From Erythrobacter sp. (lineage in GTDB: Bacteria; Pseudomonadota; Alphaproteobacteria; Sphingomonadales; Sphingomonadaceae): DNA of 64,000 nt. This document shows, piece after piece, positions 45,527-53,350 of the stretch. Both the position numbers and the translations under genes were made by a program. The first letter of the stretch is position 1; each line of letters starts with the position of its first letter. The notes below the pieces were generated by a model. The model was not told where the DNA came from. It was given only the letters and a program-made list of their open reading frames with translations, and ran no database searches. The stretch is from positions 1 to 64,000 of the forward strand of contig NZ_JAMWYX010000008.1 in the NCBI RefSeq assembly GCF_024305245.1. The letters run 5' to 3'.

Positions 45527-45675
45527 TTAGCCCCCAACGCACACACCAACCCGCATCGGCACAACATTGTCCTGCGGCTCCTTCTCGCCCACGATGACCG
45601 TGAGCTTCCGCGCCCACCAGTCCAGCAGTTCCCGCTTGCGCAGCCGATAGCGGCGCTGAAGGTCGCCATGGTGAA
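45527..45675 (-). pseudogene. remnant of a second integrase C-terminus
   Basis: Reading from about 45675, the frame gives KPFHHGDLQRRYRLRKRELL, then DWWARKLTVIV and NVVPMRV before TAA at 45527. This basic helix with WW and a final NVVPxRV is what I expect at the end of many alphaproteobacterial phage-type integrases. No start codon or catalytic motif is present, and the segment begins at the edge of the 134-bp repeat. I regard it as a leftover of an earlier nested element. Confidence 0.35.
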
Positions 45676-45680
45676 ACGGC

Positions 45681-45814
45681 TTGCCCCTCAGTCCCGCTTC
45701 TCGACCAGCCGCCGGAGCGATTCCGCCGTTATTAAGCGCCGCCGCCCCATCTTGCGGGTGTCTAGCTGGCCGGAGCGCATCAATTCATAAACGGTGGTGC
45801 GCCCTACGCTCAGC
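45681..45814. repeat. 134-bp direct repeat, right copy
   Basis: It matches 43664-43797 with five differences. The identity stops sharply at 45814, where the coding frame passes into a different N-terminal sequence, marking a recombination joint. Confidence 0.9.
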
Positions 45815-45996
45815 CCAGTGCCTTCCTTGCTGAGACCCCCTGTCCAGAGCAAACAGCCGCTGGCTAGGTCGTACTCTGTCTTCTCGGTGAGATACTCGGC
45901 AAGCTCGGGGTGCTTCCCCAGTGGGAAGGCGTAGGGCTGCGCGTGGGGGTTGGCGATGGGATGACTCCTTGCAGGGACAGCCCCGCCATGGGGCAT
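45688..45996 (-). CDS. chimeric protein: HNH-like N-terminus fused to excisionase C-terminus
   Basis: A 102-codon frame. The C-terminal 41 residues (LSVGRTTVYELMRSGQLDTR onward) are nearly identical to the excisionase-like protein at 43671. The N-terminal part differs: DLASGCLLWTGGLSKEGTG resembles the start of HNH homing-type endonucleases (usually CWLWTG followed by DGYG). The joint is at SKEGTG/LSVGRT (about 45814) and stays in frame. The excisionase helix-turn-helix has lost its first helix, so activity is doubtful. Confidence 0.6.
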   Translation of the reverse strand: MPHGGAVPARSHPIANPHAQPYAFPLGKHPELAEYLTEKTEYDLASGCLLWTGGLSKEGTGLSVGRTTVYELMRSGQLDTRKMGRRRLITAESLRRLVEKRD

Positions 45997-46045
45997 CCCT
46001 TGGGGGTGTCAGGTGATGATGGTGATGGGAGGGGAAGGACGGAGG

Positions 46046-46119
46046 CAGTACTGCTACTCAGTACTGCTATTCACCCTTCTACTCATCCCTACTATGTCAG
46101 TCCTAGGACAGTCCTAGGA
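46046..46119. repeat. tandem repeats with palindromic cores
   Basis: CAGTACTGCTA occurs at 46046-46056 and 46059-46069 (13-base pitch). CAGTCCTAGGA occurs at 46098-46108 and 46109-46119 (11-base pitch), followed by TAGTACTACTA. The cores AGTACT and CCTAGG are palindromic, as in dimer-binding sites on one face of the helix. Confidence 0.8.
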
Positions 46120-46213
46120 TAGTACTACTACCCCCCTTACCCCCCACACTGGGTGGTCGTCCCTGAGCGAAGCTCTTTGGTCGGTCGCGAGGGCTGCCCT
46201 TCGGGGCTGGGTC

Positions 46214-46591
46214 GGTTTCTTCTGCTTTAGGAGGACTTTGGTGATCCCCCCCCGAGGCAGCGCCGGTTTCCTGCATTAGGTGGTGGTTTAGGTCGCACTC
46301 TGCAGGGCCGGTTTTCCTGCATAAGGAAGTGGTTGGTGATGACCCGCTGAAATCATTGCATTTTCTCTGTCAGCTGGAAGGCTCTTAGCGTCCCGTTCTG
46401 GGGAAACCCTACCTGACCCCCCAGCTTGTCAAACACGGGACGCTAACGCATGCCCAAACCCGCAGAAATGCGTGGGTCAGGAATGCTGCTTTCGAAGACC
46501 TAGGGTCAAGCGGGGCGGCCATCGCGGTATCTGTGCAATAGGGCGTGGTTGGTGATCCCCTGCCCCAGCGGTTGGGTATCTGTTCAATAGG
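46214..46591 (+). repeat. iteron-like interspersed repeats
   Basis: Five related sequences in the same orientation: GGTTTCTTCTGCTTTAGG (46214), GGTTTCCTGCATTAGG (46265), GGTTTTCCTGCATAAGG (46310), GGTATCTGTGCAATAGG (46526) and GGTATCTGTTCAATAGG (46575). Several are followed by GTGGTTGGTGAT or by GGTCGCAC blocks. The layout resembles replication iterons or multiple integrase/Xis binding sites. Confidence 0.65.
46385..46446. repeat. 12-bp inverted repeat with nested hairpin
   Basis: TTAGCGTCCCGT (46385-46396) and ACGGGACGCTAA (46435-46446) are perfect inverted arms. An inner CTGGGG/CCCCAG pair lies within the 38-base loop. There is no T-run. It might be a protein-binding site, a nick site or a replication structure. 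Confidence 0.7.
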
Positions 46592-46621
46592 TCGCCCTTT
46601 GGGTCGCACGGCCTTGCCTGC

Positions 46622-46643
46622 GGTACAAAGTTCAGGTACAAAG
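46622..46643 (+). promoter_or_regulatory. candidate integrase arm-type sites, right pair
   Basis: GGTACAAAG at 46622-46630 and 46635-46643, 13-base pitch, same orientation as the pair next to attL. It lies 62 bases inside attR. Confidence 0.6.
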
Positions 46644-46705
46644 CAGCCTTCAACACGTGGTCAAAAACCGCAGAAATCCGCCATTCTTGAGGCTGGCCTA
46701 GGGCT

Positions 46706-46731
46706 TTCAATCCTCCCCAGCAGCACCATTC
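46706..46731. repeat. attR, 26-bp direct repeat of the tRNA-Thr 3' end
   Basis: Identical to 34082-34107; the bases on either side differ from those at attL. It marks the right boundary of the island, with core genes starting at 46779. Confidence 0.92.
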
Positions 46732-46778
46732 CCGCCCGCAGGCGCGAATGGTTTACCGGTGTTTCGGCAAAACTTCGG

Positions 46779-48332
46779 TCATTTCGCCGGTGGCGCATTA
46801 TGCGCGATCATGTCGGTGAGCAGCGTGCGTCCGGCCAGCAGGTAATGCAGCGCCGCCCAGCCATAACCGCAGGCGAAGATCACGATCGACCATTGCAGGC
46901 CGCGCGCCTCGGCACTGGCGCAGGCGGTGAGCCGTTGCAGTTCGGCCCCTGCCAGCATCGCCCGTGCATCGGGCGTCAACGCCAGCAACGGCTTGCACGC
47001 CTCCAGCGTCAGCGCTGCGTCCGCTCCGCCAAGGAACATCGACTTGAGCACGGTCGAGAGGATGCCGATCACCAGCGGGCCGAGCCCGTAACCCAGCAGA
47101 TTGACCACGAACAGCGTGATCGCCACCGCGGTCGCGCGCATCCGGCTGTCGACCACGCCGCCCGATACCGCATACATCGGGCCGAGGTAGAAATAGTGGA
47201 TCATCGCCGCGACCATCAGCGCGGGCATGGCGTACCACAGGCTGTCGGCAAGGAACCCGAAAACATACAGCGGCACGGATGCTCCCATGCCGATGGCGGG
47301 CAGCCATGACAGCGCCTTGGGATAGCGTACCGACATCCGGTCGGCCAGCCAGCCGGAAGCAAACACGCCGATCGCCGCCATCACGCCCAGAATGATCCCG
47401 AACAACAGCGAGGCATCGCCGATCGACAGTTTGTGAGTACGGATCAGAAACGATGTGGTGAACTGCCCGATCCCGTAGCCGACGAAGGATGCCACCGTCG
47501 CGCCCATCACCACCTGGCGATAGGCGGGCTTCTTCATCAGCACGCCCAGCGCCTCGCCGAAACTGGCGCGCGCCAGCCCCTGCAGCGCGGCGGGATCGGT
47601 ATAGCCGCGCGGCGGTTCCTGGACGGTACGCCAGACCAGCAGCGACAGCAGCAACCCCGGCAGGCCGATCACAACGAAGGCGACGCGCCAGCCTTCGACC
47701 TGGGACCAGTCGAGGCTGCCGAACATCCAGCCCAGCCCCATCGAATTGACCCAGGCGCCGAATGCGGCGCCATCCAGCCCGGCCAGTTGCCCGCCGAAGA
47801 TCGATGCCAGCATCCCGCCCAGCGGCACGCCGAGCGCGTAGATCGAAACGGCTGTCGCCCGCTTCGAAGGTTTGAAATAATCCGCGATCAGCGATTGGGC
47901 GGGCGGAGTGCAGCCCGCCTCGCCGATGCTGACGCCGATGCGGAACAGGAACAATGTCAGGAACGACACTGCGAACCCGCACAATGCCGTGAACAGGCTC
48001 CAGACGGCGACGGCAGACGCGATGATGATGACACGGTTGTGCCGCTCCGCCAGCCGCGCGATCGGGATGCCGAGGAAGGTGTAGAGCACCGCGAAGGCAG
48101 GACCGCCGAGCAGACCCATCTGCCAGTCCTCCAGCCCGAAGCTCCGCTTGATCGGCTCGGTCAGGATGTTGACGATGGTGCGGTCGATGAAATTGAAGAT
48201 GTAGACGACCAGCAGGGTGCCGAGCACATACCCCCGGTAACCTGCGGAGCCGAAGCCGTCAGCCGCCGTGCCCGTGCCCGTGCCAGAGCCGGTGCCTGTA
48301 CCCGTCGCCGGTGCCACGCTCGAATGCGCCAT
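46779..48332 (-). CDS. MFS transporter, spinster-like
   Basis: A 517-residue permease of the major facilitator superfamily with about 12 transmembrane segments. It has YFNFIDRTIVNIL-type first helix sequence (VYIFNFIDRTIVNILTEPIK), the loop FAVLYTFLGIPIARLAERHN after TM2-TM3, and FRIGVSIGEAGCTPPAQSLI, typical of the spinster/Spns group. The start is ATG 48332; the N-terminal tail has a Thr-Gly-rich low-complexity stretch (ATGTGTGSGTGTGTA). An insertion between TM11 and TM12 (about residues 445-485) is hydrophilic. The substrate is unknown. It is the first core gene beyond attR. Confidence 0.88.
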   Translation of the reverse strand: MAHSSVAPATGTGTGSGTGTGTAADGFGSAGYRGYVLGTLLVVYIFNFIDRTIVNILTEPIKRSFGLEDWQMGLLGGPAFAVLYTFLGIPIARLAERHNRVIIIASAVAVWSLFTALCGFAVSFLTLFLFRIGVSIGEAGCTPPAQSLIADYFKPSKRATAVSIYALGVPLGGMLASIFGGQLAGLDGAAFGAWVNSMGLGWMFGSLDWSQVEGWRVAFVVIGLPGLLLSLLVWRTVQEPPRGYTDPAALQGLARASFGEALGVLMKKPAYRQVVMGATVASFVGYGIGQFTTSFLIRTHKLSIGDASLLFGIILGVMAAIGVFASGWLADRMSVRYPKALSWLPAIGMGASVPLYVFGFLADSLWYAMPALMVAAMIHYFYLGPMYAVSGGVVDSRMRATAVAITLFVVNLLGYGLGPLVIGILSTVLKSMFLGGADAALTLEACKPLLALTPDARAMLAGAELQRLTACASAEARGLQWSIVIFACGYGWAALHYLLAGRTLLTDMIAHNAPPAK

Positions 48333-48449
48333 GTCGATCCCTTCCCGAAGCCCGCATCGTTTCGTGCGGGTCTTTTGTGCAGCTGTCATCTTCGGGGCAT
48401 CGGCGGCGGAGGTAAAGCCCCCGGCCGCCGCACCCCTGATCCCGCGGGC

Positions 48450-50567
48450 CTATTCCGGCCGCGTCCAGCCGTCCTTGTATTTCTCGAACCAGGCGAGAAT
48501 CGCCGCCGCCTTGGCCGCGCTTTGCGAAGGGCGGGCGGCGATGCTGCCGTGGCTTGCGCCGGGCACCTTGACCAGAGCGGTCGGCACGCCGCGCAGGCGC
48601 AGCGCGGTGTAATACTGCTCGGATTCGCTCACCGGGGTGCGATAATCCTCAGCGCCGACCACCACCAGTGTCGGGGTTTCGACATTGCCCACCAGCGAAA
48701 GCGGCGATTGCTGCCAGTAGAATTCGGGGTTCTCCCACGGCTGCATGCCGAGCCAGTAGCGCCCGAAGAACGCCGCGTTGTCGGCGGTCAGCACCTGCGT
48801 CGTCCAGTTGATGACCGGCTTCTGCGTCACCGCGGCCTTGAAGCGATTGGTCTTGCCGACGATCCAGCTGGTCAGCACCCCGCCGCCCGATCCGCCGGTG
48901 ACGAACAGGGCATCGGGGTCAGCCACGCCTTGCGCGATCGCTGCGTCGACGATGCTGATGAGGTCGTCGTAATCATTGCCGGGATAGGCCTTGTCGATCC
49001 GGTTGGCGAAATCCTCGCCATAGCTGGTCGATCCGCGCGGATTGGCGGACAGCACGGCATAGCCCGCAGCGGCGTAAAGCTGGTTGTCGGTGGCGAAGTG
49101 CGGCCCGTAGGCGGCGAATGGTCCGCCGTGGATTTCCAGGATCAGCGGCACCCGCGTGCCTTCGACATAGCCGGGCGGCAAGGTCAGCCAGCCTTCGATT
49201 TCCAGCCCGTCGTGGCTCGATTGCGCAGTGATCTTGCGCACTGCGCCCATCGTCTTGACGCTGCGGAGCGAGGCGTTGAGACTGGTCAGCGTGCGCGCCT
49301 TCCCCGCATCTTTCAGGCGTACTTCGGCGGGGAAGGTCGGCTCGCCGCCGGTAAAGGCAATCGCATCATTGGCCGCGACCGAGAAACTGCCGCCGGTATA
49401 GGGCCGGTCAAGCCCGCCGCCGGTGACGCCGTCCACCACATCGCGGATCGACCCGTCGAGACTGATGCGCGCCACGCGCACCTCGCCGCTGACGTCGTAT
49501 TGTGCGTAAATCGCCTTGCCATCGGCATCCCAGGTGATCCCGGTAGGGCTGAAACCCCAGCTTTCGGTGAGATTGCGGCGACCGGTGCCATCGGGAGCCA
49601 TCACGTAGAGATCGTCATCCTCATACGCGCGGCCCGCATCGTCGAAGCCCAAAAAGGCGATCAGCCTGCCATCGGGCGAGACCTGCGGGCTGTGATCCGG
49701 TCCGTCGCGGCTGGTCAGCGCGGTGATGTTCCCGCTGGCGATATCGAGCGCGTGGACTTCGCTTTCGACCGGATCGGTCTGCCAGTCGGGCTGGCGGTTG
49801 GCGCTGAAATACAGCCGGCTTGCGTCCCGCGAAAAGGCGAGCGGCCCGCCGTCATGATAATCGCCGAAGGTCAGTTGACGCGGTGCGCCGCCGGTGGCCG
49901 GGATCGTGAAGATCTTCTCGAACCCCGGCTTCAGGTATCCGGCCCCGTCGGCGCGGTAGGTAATGAGGTCGTAAACCTCCAGCGGTTCTGCCCATTCGGC
50001 GCCTTCGGGCTTGCCGGATGGTGGGGAGCCGAGCTTCAGCCCCTCGTTCGCCACCAGCATGGTGTAGGCGATCATGTTGCCATCGGGCGACCAGGTGATG
50101 TTGGACGGGCTTTGCGGCAGCCCTGTCAGGCGCACGGCCTCGCCGCCTTTCAGCCATTTGACCCACAATTGCGCTCCGCCGCTGCGGGTGGAGACATAGG
50201 CCAGCCGGGTGCCATCGGGCGACCAGCGCGGGGCGAAGGCATCGCCATCCGCGCCGCCCGCCAGCGGCATTTCCTCGCCGGTGCTGGTGTCGATCAACCA
50301 GATCGAAGAGCGCGCACGGTCCGCCATGATGTCATGGCTGCGCCGGACATAGGCGATCCGGCTGCCATCCGGGCTGATCTGCGGATCGGCGGCGGCGGAA
50401 AGGTGGAACAGATCCTGCGCGGTAAAGCGCCGCTCCGGCCCGGCGGGCACGCTGGCACTGGTGGCGGCGCCCTGTGACTGGGCGGACGCGGATACGGGCG
50501 CGAGCGCGAAAGCGAACACTGGGGCGAATACAGGGGCGAGTGCAATTGCAACCCACGGCTGGGGCAT
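48450..50567 (-). CDS. S9 family prolyl-oligopeptidase-type peptidase
   Basis: A 705-residue secreted serine peptidase with a signal peptide (MPQPWVAIALAPVFAPVFAF onward, cut after SASAQ). The N-terminal beta-propeller has WD40-like PD40 repeats (SPDGTRLAYVSTRSGG, SPDGNMIAYTM, SPDGRLIAFLG). The C-terminal alpha/beta-hydrolase domain has Ser in FVTGGSGGGVLTSW, Asp in VVVGAEDYRTPVSESEQYY and His in VPGASHGSIAARPSQ. It probably trims peptides in the periplasm. It is downstream of the mrp operon by about 100 bases. Confidence 0.93.
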   Translation of the reverse strand: MPQPWVAIALAPVFAPVFAFALAPVSASAQSQGAATSASVPAGPERRFTAQDLFHLSAAADPQISPDGSRIAYVRRSHDIMADRARSSIWLIDTSTGEEMPLAGGADGDAFAPRWSPDGTRLAYVSTRSGGAQLWVKWLKGGEAVRLTGLPQSPSNITWSPDGNMIAYTMLVANEGLKLGSPPSGKPEGAEWAEPLEVYDLITYRADGAGYLKPGFEKIFTIPATGGAPRQLTFGDYHDGGPLAFSRDASRLYFSANRQPDWQTDPVESEVHALDIASGNITALTSRDGPDHSPQVSPDGRLIAFLGFDDAGRAYEDDDLYVMAPDGTGRRNLTESWGFSPTGITWDADGKAIYAQYDVSGEVRVARISLDGSIRDVVDGVTGGGLDRPYTGGSFSVAANDAIAFTGGEPTFPAEVRLKDAGKARTLTSLNASLRSVKTMGAVRKITAQSSHDGLEIEGWLTLPPGYVEGTRVPLILEIHGGPFAAYGPHFATDNQLYAAAGYAVLSANPRGSTSYGEDFANRIDKAYPGNDYDDLISIVDAAIAQGVADPDALFVTGGSGGGVLTSWIVGKTNRFKAAVTQKPVINWTTQVLTADNAAFFGRYWLGMQPWENPEFYWQQSPLSLVGNVETPTLVVVGAEDYRTPVSESEQYYTALRLRGVPTALVKVPGASHGSIAARPSQSAAKAAAILAWFEKYKDGWTRPE

Positions 50568-50665
50568 GGATCCGTCTCCTCGGCAGATTATGGTTCGGCA
50601 AGCCTTGTGGGGCGGCGATGGCGGAGGGTCAATCGCTCACCGTCCGGCACGGCGGCGCAGACCAC

Positions 50666-51079
50666 CTAGTCCTCGGCGAAGCAGCCGGGCGTGCCCTTGT
50701 GCGGGGCTTCGTAGGTCGCCCACAGACTGTCCGGCCCCGGTTCCGCCGGCGGGCCTGCCGGGCCTGGCGTCTTGCCCAGCTTGAGCTGATGCAGATGCAC
50801 CTTGGCGATCATGTTGGCAGCAATCGGGGCCGTGACGAACAGAAACACCGACACCAGCAATTCGTGCGTCGTCCACGTGCCCTCGACCAGCTGGAAAAAC
50901 ACCACCGATCCCAGCAGCATTCCGCCAAGCCCCAGCGTGCTGGCCTTGGTCGGTCCGTGCAGCCGCTCCATCAGCGATGGCAGGCGCACCAGACCCCAGC
51001 TGCCGATCAGCGCAAAGGCACCCCCCAGCACGATCAGCGCGCTGGCGAGCAGTTCGGCAAAGGCGAAATCCCCGGTCAT
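50666..51079 (-). CDS. mrpG: Na+/H+ antiporter subunit G
   Basis: The last gene of the Mrp complex, a small membrane subunit of 137 residues. It has hydrophobic segments LLASALIVLGGAFALIGSWG and LGLGGMLLGSVVFFQLVEG, with the family stretch LPSLMERLHGPTKASTLG between them. The hydrophilic tail, rich in Pro and Gly, is longer than usual. ATG 51079 overlaps the mrpF stop by 4 bases; the longer frame from 51283 lies inside mrpF. Confidence 0.93.
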   Translation of the reverse strand: MTGDFAFAELLASALIVLGGAFALIGSWGLVRLPSLMERLHGPTKASTLGLGGMLLGSVVFFQLVEGTWTTHELLVSVFLFVTAPIAANMIAKVHLHQLKLGKTPGPAGPPAEPGPDSLWATYEAPHKGTPGCFAED

Positions 51080-51345
51080 TCGATGATGTCTCCGCGCAAC
51101 AGGAACTTGCAATAGGCGACCGTGCCGACGAAGCCGACCATCGCCAGCAACATCGCCGCTTCGAAACTGGTGCCATCGCCATCGGCGATCCCGGCCAGCA
51201 CGATCATCCCGATCGCGTTGATCACCATCGTATCGAGCGCCAGGATGCGGTCGCCCACGCCCGGCCCGCGCAGCAGCCGCCACAGGTTCATCGCCAGAGC
51301 GGCGGCCAGTGCCACGAAGGCGAAAGCGAGAGCATATCCGATCAT
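51076..51345 (-). CDS. mrpF: Na+/H+ antiporter subunit F
   Basis: An 89-residue subunit with three transmembrane segments (YALAFAFVALAAALAMNLWR, MVINAIGMIVLAGIADG, FEAAMLLAMVGFVGTVAYCK) and the conserved GPGVGDRILALDTM motif. It is overlapped at both ends by mrpE and mrpG (ATGA), and is part of the same Mrp complex. Confidence 0.95.
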   Translation of the reverse strand: MIGYALAFAFVALAAALAMNLWRLLRGPGVGDRILALDTMVINAIGMIVLAGIADGDGTSFEAAMLLAMVGFVGTVAYCKFLLRGDIIE

Positions 51346-51827
51346 GCGAAGACCCTCTTCAACCGGGCTTCATAGCGCTGCTTGACCCGCGCCACTTCTG
51401 CGGCGGGATCGGGCGCATGAAGCGCATGCACCAGCAGCCAGGTGCCGCAGGCCGAGACATCGGCGGACACCGTGCCGGGGGTGAGGCTGATGGTGCCGGC
51501 GAACACCGTGATCGCCTCGGGCGTGTCGAGATCGAGCGGGATCGACAGCCATGCTGGCTGCAGCTTGTGATTGGGCTTGAACAGGATGATCGCCGCGACT
51601 TCGAAATTGGCCACGATGATGTCCCACAGCACAAGGGCGATATAGGCAAAGCCGACCGCGAAATTCACCTTCGGTCGTCCCGGCCAATAGGCGGCGGTGA
51701 ACAGCGGCAGGAAAATGCCGACGATCAGCCCCAGGAACAGCGTGCCGAAGGTGAGATCGTTGACCATCACCATCCACATGATCACCAGCATCACCGACAG
51801 GCCGGGGTGGGGGATGAAGCGATTCAT
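51342..51827 (-). CDS. mrpE: Na+/H+ antiporter subunit E
   Basis: A 161-residue Mrp subunit. The start at 51827 (MNRFIPHPGLSVMLVIMWMV) shares one base with the mrpD stop. It has two or three N-terminal membrane segments, the family NFAVGFAYIALVLWDIIVAN, and the conserved end ANSITLTPGT-like AGTISLTPGTVSADV. The longer upstream frame is a shadow within mrpD. Confidence 0.93.
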   Translation of the reverse strand: MNRFIPHPGLSVMLVIMWMVMVNDLTFGTLFLGLIVGIFLPLFTAAYWPGRPKVNFAVGFAYIALVLWDIIVANFEVAAIILFKPNHKLQPAWLSIPLDLDTPEAITVFAGTISLTPGTVSADVSACGTWLLVHALHAPDPAAEVARVKQRYEARLKRVFA

Positions 51828-53350
51828 CACTGGCCGTTCTCCCCCAGCACTGCGCGCGCGGCAATCGCGGGATCGAGCACCTGCGCGGCGGCAGCCTCGG
51901 CATAGGCGGTCGCCCAGCCTGCGCCTGCGGACAGCGCCGCCAGCAGCGCCAGCGCGATGATGACGGGGGCCATATCGGTGCGGGCGAAGGTTGCGGTCGC
52001 GGTCTTGCTTTCGGTTTCGGCGGCCTTCCAGAAGATCGCACTGCCCGCGCGGGCAAAGCCGATCACCCCGATCAGCGTGGTGACAAGGATCACGCCCCAC
52101 GACCAGCCCCAGTTCGCGATTTCCGTCACTGACGTCAGGATCAGCAGCTTGCCGATGAAGCCCGACAGCGGCGGCAGGCCGGTCACCGCGATGGCGGCGG
52201 CCATGAAGATCAGTCCCAGGCCCTGCCGGTCGGCGAAATCGGGGCCGGGGCTGCAATTATCGGTAAAGCCCGCCCGCCGCCGCGCCACGATGTCGCTGAC
52301 AAGGAACAGCGCCGCCCCGGCAATGGTCGAATGCACAAGGTAATACAGCGCCGCACTCAGCGTCGCCTCCTGCCAGCCTGCCACAGCGATCAGTAGCGTG
52401 CCGGTCGACCCGATGATGGCATAGGCCGCCTGTTCGGACAGCGTACGGGCGACGAACACGCCGGCAAAACCGACCGCCGCCGTTACCAGCGCCGCCGGGA
52501 GCAGGTATGGCGCGGGCGCCCAGGCGGCCGCCCCGGCACCCTCGCCGAACACCTGCGGCACCACCCGGATCAGCGAATAGACACCGACCTTGGTCATGAT
52601 CGCAAACAGCGCCGCCACTGCCGGGGTCGCCACATCATAGGTGCGCGGCAACCACAGGTGCAGCGGCACGACCGCGGCCTTGATCGCGAACACCGACGCC
52701 AGCAGCAGCGCGGCAATCCGGACCAGCCCCTGATCCTCGGCCGCGAGCGCTGCGACGCGCAGCCCCATATCGGCCATGTTGAGCGTGCCGGTCAGCGCAT
52801 ACAGCAGCCCCAGCGCGATCAGGAACAGCGACGAGCCGACCAGATTGACCACCACATATTGCACCCCCGCCTTCAGCCGCGCCGGACCTTGCCCGTGGAG
52901 CAGCAGGCCATAGGAGGCGATCAGCAGCACTTCGAAGAACACGAACAGGTTGAACAGGTCGCCCGTCAAAAACGCGCCGTTCAATCCCATCAGCTGGAAC
53001 TGGAACAACGGATGGAAATGCCAGCCCTTGCGGTCTGCCCCGGTGACGACCGCGTGCAGCAGCGCGATCAGCGCCAGCGTGGCGGCCAGCGTCAGCATGA
53101 TCGCCGAAAGCCGGTCAGCCACCAGCACGATGCCGAACGGCGCGGGCCATCCTCCCAGTGCGTAGACCTGGATGATGCCGTCACCTGCCTGCGCAAGCAT
53201 CGCCAGCGCGCAACCCAGCATCGCCGCGCATGAAACGAAGGCAATCCCGATCGCCCAGCCGGGATGGCGGCGCATCAACAGCAGAGTGAACGGCGCCGCC
53301 ACCGCCGGGATCGCAATCGACAGGAGAGGGAGATGATCGGCCAGCGTCAT
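51827..53350 (-). CDS. mrpD: Na+/H+ antiporter subunit D
   Basis: A 507-residue proton-translocating subunit related to complex I NuoL/M/N. It has about 14 transmembrane segments, the NuoN-like core VPLHLWLPRTYDVATPAVAA with the lysine-bearing KAAVVPLHLW, and the FFEVLLIASYGLLL motif with the conserved Glu. Coupled to mrpC (4-base overlap) and mrpE (TGATG). Confidence 0.96.
   Translation of the reverse strand: MTLADHLPLLSIAIPAVAAPFTLLLMRRHPGWAIGIAFVSCAAMLGCALAMLAQAGDGIIQVYALGGWPAPFGIVLVADRLSAIMLTLAATLALIALLHAVVTGADRKGWHFHPLFQFQLMGLNGAFLTGDLFNLFVFFEVLLIASYGLLLHGQGPARLKAGVQYVVVNLVGSSLFLIALGLLYALTGTLNMADMGLRVAALAAEDQGLVRIAALLLASVFAIKAAVVPLHLWLPRTYDVATPAVAALFAIMTKVGVYSLIRVVPQVFGEGAGAAAWAPAPYLLPAALVTAAVGFAGVFVARTLSEQAAYAIIGSTGTLLIAVAGWQEATLSAALYYLVHSTIAGAALFLVSDIVARRRAGFTDNCSPGPDFADRQGLGLIFMAAAIAVTGLPPLSGFIGKLLILTSVTEIANWGWSWGVILVTTLIGVIGFARAGSAIFWKAAETESKTATATFARTDMAPVIIALALLAALSAGAGWATAYAEAAAAQVLDPAIAARAVLGENGQ

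Larger units (their letters stand above)
45997..46705. other. repeat-rich non-coding right end of the island
   Basis: About 700 bases without a gene. It holds tandem palindromic units (46046-46119), five iteron-like copies of GGTxTCxTGxxCAxTAGG (46214-46591), a 12-bp inverted repeat (46385-46446), runs of C, and a GGTACAAAG pair (46622-46643) before attR. Each is listed separately. Confidence 0.8.
34082..46731. mobile_element. integrated genomic island in tRNA-Thr
   Basis: A 26-bp perfect direct repeat flanks the segment: 34082-34107 (tRNA 3' end) and 46706-46731. A tyrosine integrase starts 78 bases inside the left repeat. The element carries two histidine kinase/receiver modules, a Crp-like gene, a PEP-CTERM gene and broken recombination genes. 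It ends in a repeat-rich non-coding region. Genes on both sides are core chromosome. No conjugation or phage structural genes are seen, so it is not self-mobilising as far as the sequence shows. Confidence 0.9.

Noticed and set aside
45355..45597. 80-codon plus-strand frame near the PEP-CTERM gene
   Set aside because: Irregular composition, no domain, runs into the integrase remnant on the other strand.
46046..46591. Possible CRISPR array
   Set aside because: Units are short, imperfect and unevenly spaced, with no spacers of constant length and no cas genes.
47433..50477. 1014-codon plus-strand frame
   Set aside because: Antisense to the MFS and S9 peptidase genes and crosses their intergenic gap; no recognisable domain.
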